IMG/VR virus record: IMGVR_UViG_3300027911_000033
Location: 1 to 38,985 of that record
Source of the DNA: a virus
Strand: one strand, 5' to 3'
DNA length: 38,985 nucleotides
Position 1 is the stretch's first letter. The number at the start of each line of letters is the position of its first letter. A program made the position numbers and the translations under genes. Of the stretch, positions 9,457 through 15,282 are shown one piece after another. The notes below the pieces were generated by a model. It was not told where the DNA came from. It saw only the letters and a program-made list of their open reading frames with translations, and did no database searches.

Positions 9457-9717
9457 TTACTTCATTGAACGCGGAGCCCTTTCCCAATCTTTTATGCATT
9501 CGATCAGTTTCTCGTAATCAACCACCTCAAGTGAACTGTTGATTACACGGGTCTTAGCATCAATGCCACTGATGATAGTCTGAATAGGTTGTTCATAGAC
9601 GAACTTCTCTTTATTCTTCATCAGGTATTGAGACAACATGGAAATGGAAATAGGAACGACCTTTTTGTGTTCAGGATCGAAATCAGGTCTATCCTTGAGT
9701 CTGGTGTATTTGGGCAT
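9457..9717 (-). CDS. hypothetical protein, 86 residues
   Basis: Starts MPKYTRLKDRPDFDPEHKKV. It is basic in the first third, with predicted helical and strand regions after, and no motif I recognise. The start follows GAGGACC and sits downstream of a good sigma-70-like promoter (9745-9773), so it probably belongs to the early, host-polymerase-transcribed accessory genes. Confidence 0.6.
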   Translation of the reverse strand: MPKYTRLKDRPDFDPEHKKVVPISISMLSQYLMKNKEKFVYEQPIQTIISGIDAKTRVINSSLEVVDYEKLIECIKDWERAPRSMK

Positions 9718-9744
9718 GATAGGTCCTCATAATGTCAGATACTT

Positions 9745-9773
9745 ATTATACACTCAAATCAAATATAAAGCAA
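9745..9773 (-). promoter_or_regulatory. sigma-70-like promoter (leftward)
   Basis: On the minus strand TTGCTT (9773-9768), 17-base spacer, TATAAT (9750-9745), placed just upstream of the 86-residue gene. The -10 is a perfect consensus match and the -35 matches 4 of 6. Confidence 0.65.
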
Positions 9774-9780
9774 GACCTTT

Positions 9781-9801
9781 ACGAACGGCTTTATCGTTCG
9801 T
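9781..9801. repeat. perfect 7-bp inverted repeat
   Basis: ACGAACG, 7-base spacer GCTTTAT, CGTTCGT. It lies just upstream of the -35 of the 9745-9773 promoter, a position suited to an operator or activator site. It has no U-tract, so a terminator is less likely. Confidence 0.55.
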
Positions 9802-9914
9802 TACCTAAAGTTTACCATGGACAATAGAAAACCACCAGTGCCTTATCTACACCGCCTGGTTTACCTCATGGGCTACCTATCTGTTAAATTTTTTTAAGTT
9901 CAAAACCAAACACC

Positions 9915-9947
9915 GAGACCCCGGGTCCAGAGGACCGAGGGGGACTC
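9915..9947 (-). terminator. strong GC-rich hairpin, possible terminator of the leftward transcript
   Basis: Nested complementarity GAG/CTC, CCCC/GGGG and GGTCC/GGACC around a 3-base loop, with one mismatch and one small bulge. It lies ~150 bases past the stop of the 59-residue leftward gene. On the minus strand it is followed by a moderately T-rich GGTGTTTGGTTTTG rather than a clean U-tract, so termination is probable but not certain. Confidence 0.5.
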
Positions 9948-10101
9948 GCCAATGTGATTCAGATATTACTATCCAAAGAGTACAATACCAATATCTCCTT
10001 TGTCATACCCACCTTAGTGGTTCTGTTTTGTCCTCACTGCCATGGTAGGCCTGTCATGAGTGTCCGCCGGGGTCTCAATACAGCGGAATTGGGAGACTTT
10101 A

Positions 10102-10281
10102 TTAAAAAACCTTTACTATGGTTATATTCCAATCAGGATGTCTTTTGGATGTATGAAAGGCGAATGAATATGCCTTCTTTTCCTCATCAAACAATCTTAT
10201 ACGCACCTTAGTTTCACTTCTATAAGGCACATAATGATTTAATTTCCTTCTTGGTCCTTCTATCGAAACTTTATACTTCAT
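10102..10281 (-). CDS. small basic hypothetical protein
   Basis: 59 residues (starts MKYKVSIEGPRRKLNHYVPY). ATG 10281 is chosen over the adjacent GTG because ATAGGAG lies 6 bases upstream of it. The second half (TKVRIRLFDEEKKAYSFAFH) alternates like a beta-strand domain. No family was recognised. It is probably transcribed from the extended -10 promoter near 10540, which would give it a leader of ~240 bases. Confidence 0.55.
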   Translation of the reverse strand: MKYKVSIEGPRRKLNHYVPYRSETKVRIRLFDEEKKAYSFAFHTSKRHPDWNITIVKVF

Positions 10282-10285
10282 CACT

Positions 10286-10534
10286 ACTCCTATATTATGA
10301 ACTCATCGAACCGGTACAATCCCCAGCCCCATAACGTGGATGTTCTTTATACTGCCCGGAGACAGTTACAGCACACATTAGACCCGATTGTTCATGTCGC
10401 TATTGTCGCCATCTTCCGATGGAAATGTGTTTTACTGAACGGTACAATATAACCCGAATCGCAACCTTTATTCTACCGTGTTATCTGAGTTTGCCGTAGC
10501 GTCCGGACCAACAGTGTAGAGGTATTCAACAGAC
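10286..10534 (-). other. long untranslated leader between promoter and 59-residue gene
   Basis: If the 10535-10545 promoter is real, these ~250 bases are transcribed ahead of the 59-residue gene. They contain the imperfect repeat ATTGTACCG twice (near 10308 and 10448) and a copy of GAGTTTGCCGTAGC (10487-10500) shared with 13716-13729. No convincing gene or known riboswitch was recognised. Confidence 0.4.
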
Positions 10535-10545
10535 ATTATACCATA
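10535..10545 (-). promoter_or_regulatory. extended -10 sigma-70-like promoter (leftward)
   Basis: The minus strand reads TATGGTATAAT, a full extended -10 (TRTGnTATAAT). The matching -35 position holds only TTTTGT, as expected for extended -10 promoters. Confidence 0.55.
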
Positions 10546-10576
10546 CTAATACTTATAACAAAACTATACAAAACTC

Positions 10577-10792
10577 TCACTCATCATGCAACTTTACCTT
10601 TTTCCTTCTAGGACCCTTAGGACGTTCCCATGTGTGTTCGTGTTCCAATGGCTTCGGTTCAGATCCACAACGCAGAGAACCAAGCCACTTCACATAACCA
10701 TAGAAACCATTCTGAGGTTCAATCACACCCTTAGTGTCCATACGGGCATTAGGGTCTTGACAAATCGCACAAGGACAACCATTCTTTTCCAT
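10577..10792 (-). CDS. small Cys-containing hypothetical protein
   Basis: 71 residues beginning MEKNGCPCAICQDPNAR. The CxCxxC cluster plus a later Cys and His residues (residues ~42-54) could bind a metal, but the pattern fits no zinc-finger class I can name. The C-terminus is very basic (RPKGPRRKKVKLHDE). It starts two bases after the stop of the upstream 61-residue gene, so the two form an operon. Confidence 0.6.
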   Translation of the reverse strand: MEKNGCPCAICQDPNARMDTKGVIEPQNGFYGYVKWLGSLRCGSEPKPLEHEHTWERPKGPRRKKVKLHDE

Positions 10793-10794
10793 TA

Positions 10795-10980
10795 TTATTT
10801 CTTTCCCACAGAAGCGTCATACTCATCCATAAATCGTTCCAGTTGTTCTGCGGTATAATCCGAGAATTCCTTACCGCTGACTGCAAGGGCAGCCTTGATG
10901 TGAACATACGCGGCCAGGGGTCCAACGATAACATCCTGACCATCTGATGACGAAACAATAGCAAAATCTGATTGGAACAT
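10795..10980 (-). CDS. small hypothetical protein, 61 residues
   Basis: Starts MFQSDFAIVSSSDGQDVIVG and ends DEYDASVGKK. ATG 10980 follows ATAGGAG at good spacing and lies ~29 bases downstream of a consensus sigma-70 promoter, so high early expression is likely. Helical segments predominate in the second half. No family was recognised. Confidence 0.65.
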   Translation of the reverse strand: MFQSDFAIVSSSDGQDVIVGPLAAYVHIKAALAVSGKEFSDYTAEQLERFMDEYDASVGKK

Positions 10981-11008
10981 TTTTATCTCCTATATTGATT
11001 GAAAAAAC

Positions 11009-11037
11009 ATTATACTACATTATTTGGTCTTTGTCAA
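11009..11037 (-). promoter_or_regulatory. consensus sigma-70 promoter (leftward)
   Basis: TTGACA (11037-11032), 17-base spacer, TATAAT (11014-11009): an exact match in both hexamers and spacing. It overlaps the 3' end of the 50-residue gene and drives the 61- and 71-residue genes. Confidence 0.85.
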
Positions 11038-11172
11038 GACTTTTTCTAGGTAAGCAACTTCTCTACCATCCAGAGTAAACACTGAGATTACTTTGTAATC
11101 CTTGTATTTCGGATCATTCAGTATTGTGATCAGTTCAGTTGACCAAGAAGATTCCAGTTTGATATATTTCAT
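11020..11172 (-). CDS. small hypothetical protein, 50 residues
   Basis: MKYIKLESSW start at 11172, overlapping the HNH stop as ATGA and preceded by GGTGGA. A longer in-frame version from 11223 has no better signal. The product has a helix then strands (YKVISVFTLDGREVAYLEKV). No family was recognised. Its 3' end contains the consensus promoter for the next operon. Confidence 0.55.
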   Translation of the reverse strand: MKYIKLESSWSTELITILNDPKYKDYKVISVFTLDGREVAYLEKVLTKTK

Positions 11173-11960
11173 TTGATCCACCCATAAGTTATGCCTTTGA
11201 TCATCCGGCTCATTGTGTGCCAACTTACATCATGTTCCATTCGCAGTTCGTTGATAGTTGCCTTACCAGTTTTATGCCTCATGCGCGCGGATAGGACTTC
11301 TTCCTCAGTAAAGGTATTCCAGTGAGGATTGTTCCTTCCCTTGTTCGCCATATCAGCCATATTACCTTTGTGATCAGACCAGAACAGGTTATCAATGGAG
11401 TTATCAGGAGGTATACGTTCTACCTTGTGACACACTTCAGGTAGATTGTCAGGATTGGGAATAAACGCATTGGCAATCAGTCGATGGACGGTAATCTGCC
11501 TCTTGTTTGGAGGATCTTCCTCATCCGACAAGGCAACCTGTAGGTACTCCTTGCGTAGACCACACACATTACCTTTGAGGCGATGCAGGATCTTCTTTTT
11601 GGATGACCAGATCCAACCAGAAGGATCAGCCCAGTAGTTGGAGAAGTCATATCCTTCATAGTACACTTGTTTCCATCCGAAGGGAATACACGGCTTCAGT
11701 GATAGATTGGCTATTGCGAAGTTTTGGTAGTCTCCATCAAGCATATACAGCATACCATTGGGCCATTCTCCGTAGAAGTAGAACCATGCGAGGTCCTGAG
11801 CGAGATACTTGCGACCCATTACAGTGAATGCCACTTCTCTGCCATCGTCACGACCAGCAGAACAGGTCTTGGATTGCTTTGGTACTGTGATGAGCCAGGT
11901 GAACTTACCTGTGAGGTGGTCGTAGTGTATGAGTTTCTTGAGTTTCTTCTGTGTTATCAT
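11169..11960 (-). CDS. HNH homing-type endonuclease with two HNH-like modules
   Basis: 263 residues. Residues 53-87 (AQDLAWFYFYGEWPNGMLYM, then LDGDYQNFAIANL) are an HNH_3-like fold in which the usual catalytic His is replaced (YML where DH is expected). Residues ~105-195 form a second NUMOD4/HNH-type module: YDFSNYWADPSGWIWSSKKK, VHRLIANAFIPNPDNLP, then H178, N187 and N191 in CHKVERIPPDNSIDNLFW. Residues 218-262 look like a helix-turn-helix (SARMRHKTGKATINELRMEH). This matches free-standing HNH mobile endonucleases common in phages. It probably cleaves DNA of phage relatives lacking it. The second module probably carries the activity. Confidence 0.8.
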   Translation of the reverse strand: MITQKKLKKLIHYDHLTGKFTWLITVPKQSKTCSAGRDDGREVAFTVMGRKYLAQDLAWFYFYGEWPNGMLYMLDGDYQNFAIANLSLKPCIPFGWKQVYYEGYDFSNYWADPSGWIWSSKKKILHRLKGNVCGLRKEYLQVALSDEEDPPNKRQITVHRLIANAFIPNPDNLPEVCHKVERIPPDNSIDNLFWSDHKGNMADMANKGRNNPHWNTFTEEEVLSARMRHKTGKATINELRMEHDVSWHTMSRMIKGITYGWIK

Positions 11961-11984
11961 TTTATATTTACTCCGTTATATTGC

Positions 11985-12161
11985 CTATGATTTATTTAGG
12001 TACCCCTTGTGAGCACTTTTCACATCATTACGAAATGCTTGATCCTTCTCAAGTAGTTTTTTATAGTGTTCGGGCATTCCATTGAACTTCATTTCTAAGT
12101 GGAACTCAAGCAGAATATCGAATATTGCTTCTTCTTGTTCGTCTGTTAGTTTGTTCTTCAT
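11985..12161 (-). CDS. small acidic helical hypothetical protein
   Basis: 58 residues (starts MKNKLTDEQEEAIFDILLEF), mostly helical. ATG 12161 is chosen because GGGGAGA precedes it; the upstream in-frame ATG at 12173 lies inside a 20-bp repeat shared with 13778-13797. Function unknown. Confidence 0.55.
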   Translation of the reverse strand: MKNKLTDEQEEAIFDILLEFHLEMKFNGMPEHYKKLLEKDQAFRNDVKSAHKGYLNKS

Positions 12162-12167
12162 AAATCT

Positions 12168-12187
12168 CCCCATGTGCGCGGATAAGG
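12168..12187. repeat. 20-bp repeat CCCCATGTGCGCGGATAAGG, copy 1
   Basis: Identical to 13778-13797; a looser copy (CATGCGCGCGGATAGG) lies at 11280-11295 within the HNH gene. Both exact copies sit just upstream of a small leftward gene. Possible regulator-binding or RNA element. Confidence 0.75.
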
Positions 12188-12203
12188 GGACCGAAGTCCC
12201 CTT
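12184..12203 (-). terminator. 8-bp hairpin with UUCG tetraloop
   Basis: On the minus strand AAGGGGAC-TTCG-GTCCCCTT, the extra-stable C(UUCG)G loop, 8 bases after the stop of the 56-residue gene. The following minus-strand bases (ATCCGCG) are not U-rich, but the plus-strand side is (TTTTCTC). It may act as a terminator or as an RNA-stabilising 3' hairpin. Confidence 0.6.
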
Positions 12204-12211
12204 TTCTCTAT

Positions 12212-12382
12212 TTACTCAACATGAGAAGTGTCATACACATACTTGTAAATAGCCTCAGCTTCCCATTCTTCAATCTCCTTCAAGAGTATTCGAAGCCTCA
12301 ATCTATCAACTAAGCACGACATACTCATATCGAAGGCTTGCTTCTGTTCCTCATCAAGTGTTTCGAACTCCTCCTTATTCAT
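12212..12382 (-). CDS. small acidic helical hypothetical protein
   Basis: 56 residues, MNKEEFETLDEEQKQAF onward. The start is a triple ATG (12388-12380) after GGAGA that overlaps the 3' end of the DGQHR gene; the third ATG has the best spacing. Strongly helical (LVDRLRLRILLKEIEEWEAE), Glu-rich. It is co-transcribed with the DGQHR-like protein and may be its partner. No family was recognised. Confidence 0.6.
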   Translation of the reverse strand: MNKEEFETLDEEQKQAFDMSMSCLVDRLRLRILLKEIEEWEAEAIYKYVYDTSHVE

Positions 12383-13499
12383 CATCATTCTCCAGTTGGC
12401 AAGGCTCAACCTGCTTAGTATCAGGAAAGTGCTTAGTGAAGATTTCCGACAGCTTTTCGATATAAGGACCTTCTGTGGACGAACCCGAAATACCCCTAAA
12501 TCCATTACTGAAACCCTTATCACTTAGTCCATATTCGAAAAACTCTGTGAGAACAGGGGAAAGATCCATACCAATCTTCAGGGCATTGATACTACCGACC
12601 TTATTCGTTTCGATAAGGCGAACGATGAGAGGTGTGACGATAGCATTCTGGATGATACTGAATAGGTGTCCGTGTGACCAATCCTTATCACCATGGGTGA
12701 GACCATAACTGGCAGCAGGGTCATACACCTTCGAACCCAAGGCTAAGCCGATCCCTTGCCATACACGACCGATATCACCGGTAATCTCATTGATGACACG
12801 TTGCGAAGGAGGCTTACCATTTAGCAGATACTTGGCCAGAGGTGCGAAACTCACTGCGGTACGATGGAAACGAAGGAACTGAGTGCCTTGACATGGCGGC
12901 TTCTTGAAGGGTTGTTCGATGTGTGTGCGATAAGGACCATTCATTTCCGAAAAAGCACGGGTAATCAGAGCAGACAGACCACGAACCGTATTCGTCTTGC
13001 CACGGACATACTGACTTGCGAGGGAAAGATCCATCAAGGCAGGAGCCATCTTTCGACCACGACCATTGATATTGAAAAAGACTTCTTCTTCACCATCATC
13101 ATCACAGACGATAAGGGTAAACATCAACTTATAGTCCATACCCTCACCGATATCACGATTCGCTTGAAGCCAACGGTGACCACCATCAACCATATACGAC
13201 TTATCCACATCCTTAGGGCTGGGAAGGTCACCATTCAGCATATCCTGAATCATCCGTTCTTCGGAAGCAGCATTCTTCGGGATAAGGCGAACTGATAGTA
13301 GGGTTTCCAGAACAGGAAGATTGGGATTCGACAACGCTCGTTCGTGAATAACTTCTCCGAACTGCTTTACGTGGGATTCTCGTTGGTCACGCTGGACAAT
13401 CTCAAGGCGGGAGAAATCCGACTCATTGATATCCGGTGAATAGTTGACATGAAACTCGGAAATAGACATAACAACAGGTAATAGTGCTTTGATAGCCAT
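12375..13499 (-). CDS. DGQHR/DndB-like domain protein
   Basis: 374 residues; ATG 13499 follows AAGGAG. Residues 103-111 read MVDGGHRWL, matching the DGQHR signature (Q replaced by G), followed at 140-150 by VFFNINGRGRK, which resembles the conserved FxxIN motif of this family. DGQHR proteins are ParB-like nucleotide-binding-fold proteins that include DndB, the regulator of DNA phosphorothioation. Phage copies are of unknown role. It has its own promoter (TTGACA, 17 bp, CATACT) with a symmetric element over the start region. No Dnd enzymes are present here, so a role in countering or tuning a host modification system is only a guess. Confidence 0.65.
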   Translation of the reverse strand: MAIKALLPVVMSISEFHVNYSPDINESDFSRLEIVQRDQRESHVKQFGEVIHERALSNPNLPVLETLLSVRLIPKNAASEERMIQDMLNGDLPSPKDVDKSYMVDGGHRWLQANRDIGEGMDYKLMFTLIVCDDDGEEEVFFNINGRGRKMAPALMDLSLASQYVRGKTNTVRGLSALITRAFSEMNGPYRTHIEQPFKKPPCQGTQFLRFHRTAVSFAPLAKYLLNGKPPSQRVINEITGDIGRVWQGIGLALGSKVYDPAASYGLTHGDKDWSHGHLFSIIQNAIVTPLIVRLIETNKVGSINALKIGMDLSPVLTEFFEYGLSDKGFSNGFRGISGSSTEGPYIEKLSEIFTKHFPDTKQVEPCQLENDDE

Positions 13500-13532
13500 T
13501 TTATAACTCCTTGAAGGTTGAACTACATTTAG

Positions 13533-13552
13533 TGTTGGTCACGATGCCAACA
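13533..13552. promoter_or_regulatory. candidate operator, inverted repeat
   Basis: TGTTGG-TCACGATG-CCAACA, 6-bp arms, placed 6-25 bases downstream of the -10 of the DGQHR promoter. The position suits repressor binding. Confidence 0.5.
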
Positions 13553-13557
13553 AGTAC

Positions 13558-13586
13558 AGTATGACAGATTTGAATGGCCCTGTCAA
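13558..13586 (-). promoter_or_regulatory. sigma-70-like promoter for the DGQHR operon (leftward)
   Basis: TTGACA (13586-13581), 17-base spacer, CATACT (13563-13558), located ~60 bases before the DGQHR start. Confidence 0.7.
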
Positions 13587-13597
13587 CCATTTACTAC

Positions 13598-13747
13598 TTA
13601 TTTACCTTGATATTTTAGGTCATTGATACGTTTTTTGATTGCTTCTATTAGTTCCTCAGCGATCCTTTGGTTTTCCTCTTGTTCCTTGAGGGGTCTTTGA
13701 GGTAGCCTTGTTATCGAGTTTGCCGTAGCTCCCGAAGTGATGCCCAT
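13598..13747 (-). CDS. small coiled-coil hypothetical protein
   Basis: 49 residues: MGITSGATANSITRLPQRPL then KEQEENQRIAEELIEAIKKR, ending YQGK. ATG 13747 follows ATAGGA. The second half is a clear helix or coiled coil. It lies ~180 bases downstream of a CATAAATA motif, behind the folded leader at 13825-13917 and a copy of the 20-bp repeat, so expression is probably controlled at the RNA level. Function unknown. Confidence 0.55.
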   Translation of the reverse strand: MGITSGATANSITRLPQRPLKEQEENQRIAEELIEAIKKRINDLKYQGK

Positions 13748-13777
13748 TTGGTTATATTCCTATATTTTCGAAAAGTG

Positions 13778-13797
13778 CCCCATGTGCGCGGATAAGG
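13778..13797. repeat. 20-bp repeat CCCCATGTGCGCGGATAAGG, copy 2
   Basis: Exact copy of 12168-12187, between the folded leader and the ribosome-binding site of the 49-residue gene. Confidence 0.75.
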
Positions 13798-13824
13798 TGT
13801 TTTTTTATAGACGCACACAAACGA

Positions 13825-13917
13825 GAGGTAACTGAGATTGCTTCTCAACAGCAATAGGAACCCACTGAGGATGAGTACCTTTCTCAGTTACCTCGTAATG
13901 CTAATGGTTCTTATTGC
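13825..13917 (-). ncRNA. folded leader RNA, pseudoknot-like
   Basis: Two interleaved inverted repeats: A, GAGGTAACTGAGA (13825-13837) with its exact complement at 13882-13894 (13 bp), and B, GCAATAGGAACC (13851-13862) with GGTTCTTATTGC (13906-13917; 11 of 12 paired). The order A-B-A'-B' is the topology of a pseudoknot. A small hairpin ATTGC/GCAAT (13837-13855) competes with B. The element begins ~10 bases after a leftward CATAAATA motif and precedes the 49-residue gene. It could be a regulatory leader or a small RNA; a DNA-level protein site is the alternative. Confidence 0.5.
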
Positions 13918-13926
13918 CTGTCTTTA

Positions 13927-13934
13927 TATTTATG
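13927..13934 (-). promoter_or_regulatory. late-promoter-like octamer CATAAATA (leftward)
   Basis: CATAAATATAAAG on the minus strand, immediately ahead of the folded leader. The first gene downstream starts 179 bases away, the longest spacing among the 12 sites. Confidence 0.55.
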
Positions 13935-13992
13935 TGGATCATAACACAAATGAGAAACTAAATCAACTACCGAGTATCACGCGAATACGCTA

Positions 13993-14021
13993 TTGCTTAT
14001 AAGCCCTCAGTCTGTTATAGT
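13993..14021 (+). promoter_or_regulatory. sigma-70-like promoter (rightward)
   Basis: TTGCTT (13993-13998), 17-base spacer, TATAGT (14016-14021) with a TG one base upstream of the -10. It drives the five small rightward genes that end at the 15249-15282 terminator. Confidence 0.5.
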
Positions 14022-14075
14022 TACACTATCGGTTGAAGTGATTGACCGAACAACTAAACATAAGAGGATATAACG

Positions 14076-14363
14076 ATGAGCAACCTTGACTTTCTACCGC
14101 CAGATCAACGCGAAGTGTTCCGTGACTTCGCCCTGTATAACCTGCTGGATGATGTAACTTCCGATTACTTGCAAACTCTCCACAGTATGGAAACACCGGA
14201 AATGTGCCGAATCCGTAAGGAAAGCATTGACTTCCTTGTTCGAGTGAAGCAACAGCATACGGAACGATATATTGCCTGGCAACACACGGATGAAGATGAT
14301 GATGAAATCGCCTACGAGGAAGATAATGGCATTTACGAAGATAACGGTATATTTCGGAAATAA
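14076..14363 (+). CDS. acidic hypothetical protein, 95 residues
   Basis: Starts MSNLDFLPPDQREVFRDFAL; ATG follows AAGAGG. The first ~70 residues are helical, and the tail is extremely acidic (DEDDDEIAYEEDNGIYEDNG), as in DNA-mimic or charge-shielding phage proteins, although no homology supports that. First gene of a rightward operon of five tiny genes. Confidence 0.65.
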   Translation: MSNLDFLPPDQREVFRDFALYNLLDDVTSDYLQTLHSMETPEMCRIRKESIDFLVRVKQQHTERYIAWQHTDEDDDEIAYEEDNGIYEDNGIFRK

Positions 14364-14372
14364 GGAATGATG

Positions 14373-14546
14373 ATGAAAACTGTGAAAACCCCTAAGCCGA
14401 TGGGTGATGACAACCAAGCCATTACTGTGATGAAACTCGTTATTCAACACTTGAAACGCAAACAAGGTAATGGTCAGAAACTTACCCGTATTGAAAAGAA
14501 TATGCTGAGTGACTATACAGAATATCTGGAAATTGTGGAGTTGTGA
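14373..14546 (+). CDS. small basic hypothetical protein
   Basis: 57 residues, MKTVKTPKPMGDDNQAITVM onward, helical and Lys-rich in the middle (KLVIQHLKRKQGNGQK). Three ATG codons in a row (14367, 14370, 14373) follow AAGGA; the third has the most usual spacing. It follows the 95-residue gene after 9 bases. No family was recognised. Confidence 0.6.
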   Translation: MKTVKTPKPMGDDNQAITVMKLVIQHLKRKQGNGQKLTRIEKNMLSDYTEYLEIVEL

Positions 14547-14555
14547 GTAATGATG

Positions 14556-14696
14556 ATGAATAACACCCAGATCAACAGGAATATCCAGGAAGTGTATGTG
14601 TGGATGGATGAGACCAGCAAGGTCCGTCATAACAACTATCCCGTGGTGATCCTGTTCGGTATCGCCATCCTCGCAACAATCATACAGTTCGCATAA
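14556..14696 (+). CDS. small single-span membrane protein
   Basis: 46 residues: MNNTQINRNIQEVYVWMDET, then a C-terminal hydrophobic segment YPVVILFGIAILATIIQFA. It again starts at a triple ATG (14550-14558) after GGAG. A short soluble N-terminus and one membrane span at the very end fit a phage inner-membrane effector. A role in lysis is possible but unsupported. Confidence 0.6.
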   Translation: MNNTQINRNIQEVYVWMDETSKVRHNNYPVVILFGIAILATIIQFA

Positions 14697-14706
14697 GGGG
14701 AACACA

Positions 14707-14907
14707 ATGGATAACGTACAGACAGTATTGGAAGGCACACTTGAACTAATGACCCTGAAACTTGTTGGTTGTTCCGATGAGACAAAGGAATACTGGATTG
14801 ACCGGTGGAATAACGTGAATGAAATGAGAATAGCCGGCGCGAAAGACGGTAGTGATTTTATGTTGTGGAATGACTTCGCCGCTTGGACCGAGAAGTACGG
14901 ACTATAA
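14707..14907 (+). CDS. small hypothetical protein, 66 residues
   Basis: Starts MDNVQTVLEGTLELMTLKLV; ATG follows AAGGGG. It has several Trp residues (EYWIDRWNNVNEM, FMLWNDFAAWTEKYG) and looks soluble and helical. No family was recognised. Confidence 0.6.
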   Translation: MDNVQTVLEGTLELMTLKLVGCSDETKEYWIDRWNNVNEMRIAGAKDGSDFMLWNDFAAWTEKYGL

Positions 14908-14929
14908 CCAGAGCGCGCGGAGAACTCCA

Positions 14930-15130
14930 ATGAAACTAATAACAGAAACAACAGAACTATCCATAACAAGAATGTTAATGAATATAGTACTATCCTTGCT
15001 AATAGCAATACTATTCATAGTACTATTCCATAGCCTAATCAATCCAGTCATATTAGGAGCATTACAGGTAATCCTAATGATAATCCTATTCACCAACCTA
15101 TGGAATATCGTAAGGAGAATAGTAGAATAA
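14930..15130 (+). CDS. small two-span membrane protein with unusual codon use
   Basis: 66 residues; ATG 14930 follows GGAGAACTCC. After an N-terminal polar stretch (MKLITETTELSITRM) come two hydrophobic segments, roughly residues 15-37 and 42-57, separated by NPVILG, ending in a basic tail (WNIVRRIVE). Size and topology resemble small holins, but no endolysin gene lies nearby. Ile and Leu are written almost entirely as ATA and CTA, unlike neighbouring genes, giving a low-complexity A/T/C-rich sequence with almost no G. This may indicate recent transfer or translation-rate control. Confidence 0.6.
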   Translation: MKLITETTELSITRMLMNIVLSLLIAILFIVLFHSLINPVILGALQVILMIILFTNLWNIVRRIVE

Positions 15131-15248
15131 ACCATATATCTCCGATGTTCCAGTGAAAGAAAACTTATCCGTGGGTAGGTGAAAACTGGATATAGCTGAT
15201 GATTTAGTGTAGTGTGTTACCCTCCGTGGTGCCGCAAGGTGCCCTTAT

Positions 15249-15282
15249 GGCGCTCACCGAAAGGTTTGAGCGCCTTTTTTTC
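15249..15282 (+). terminator. strong intrinsic terminator (rightward)
   Basis: GGCGCTCA stem, CCGAAAGG loop region, TGAGCGCC, then seven Ts. It ends the 14.0-15.13 kb operon. Confidence 0.9.

Larger units (their letters stand above)
9774..10101. other. non-coding stretch with two hairpins
   Basis: No supported gene on either strand. It holds the inverted repeat ACGAACG/CGTTCGT (9781-9801, 7-base loop), an A/T-rich tract near 9885-9900, and a strong nested hairpin at 9915-9947. A rightward GTG-start frame at 9954-10211 is judged to be antisense noise. Confidence 0.5.

Noticed and set aside
9954-10211. A rightward 85-codon frame (GTG start)
   Set aside because: It overlaps the better-supported leftward 59-residue gene (ATAGGAG, ATG). 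Rightward transcription is not seen in the neighbourhood.
10286-10330. A tRNA, suggested by GGTTCGAT on the minus strand
   Set aside because: No acceptor, D or anticodon stems can be formed around it.
10465-10537. A 22-codon leftward frame starting MSVEYLYTVGPDATANS
   Set aside because: Its ATG lies at the extended -10 TATAAT of the promoter, so it would not be inside the transcript, and it has no ribosome-binding site.
14094-15008. A leftward open frame of 304 codons opposite the five small rightward genes
   Set aside because: Each rightward gene has its own ribosome-binding site and sensible spacing, plus a shared promoter and terminator. The antisense product has no recognisable family, and its hydrophobic start mirrors the ATA/CTA-rich gene on the other strand.
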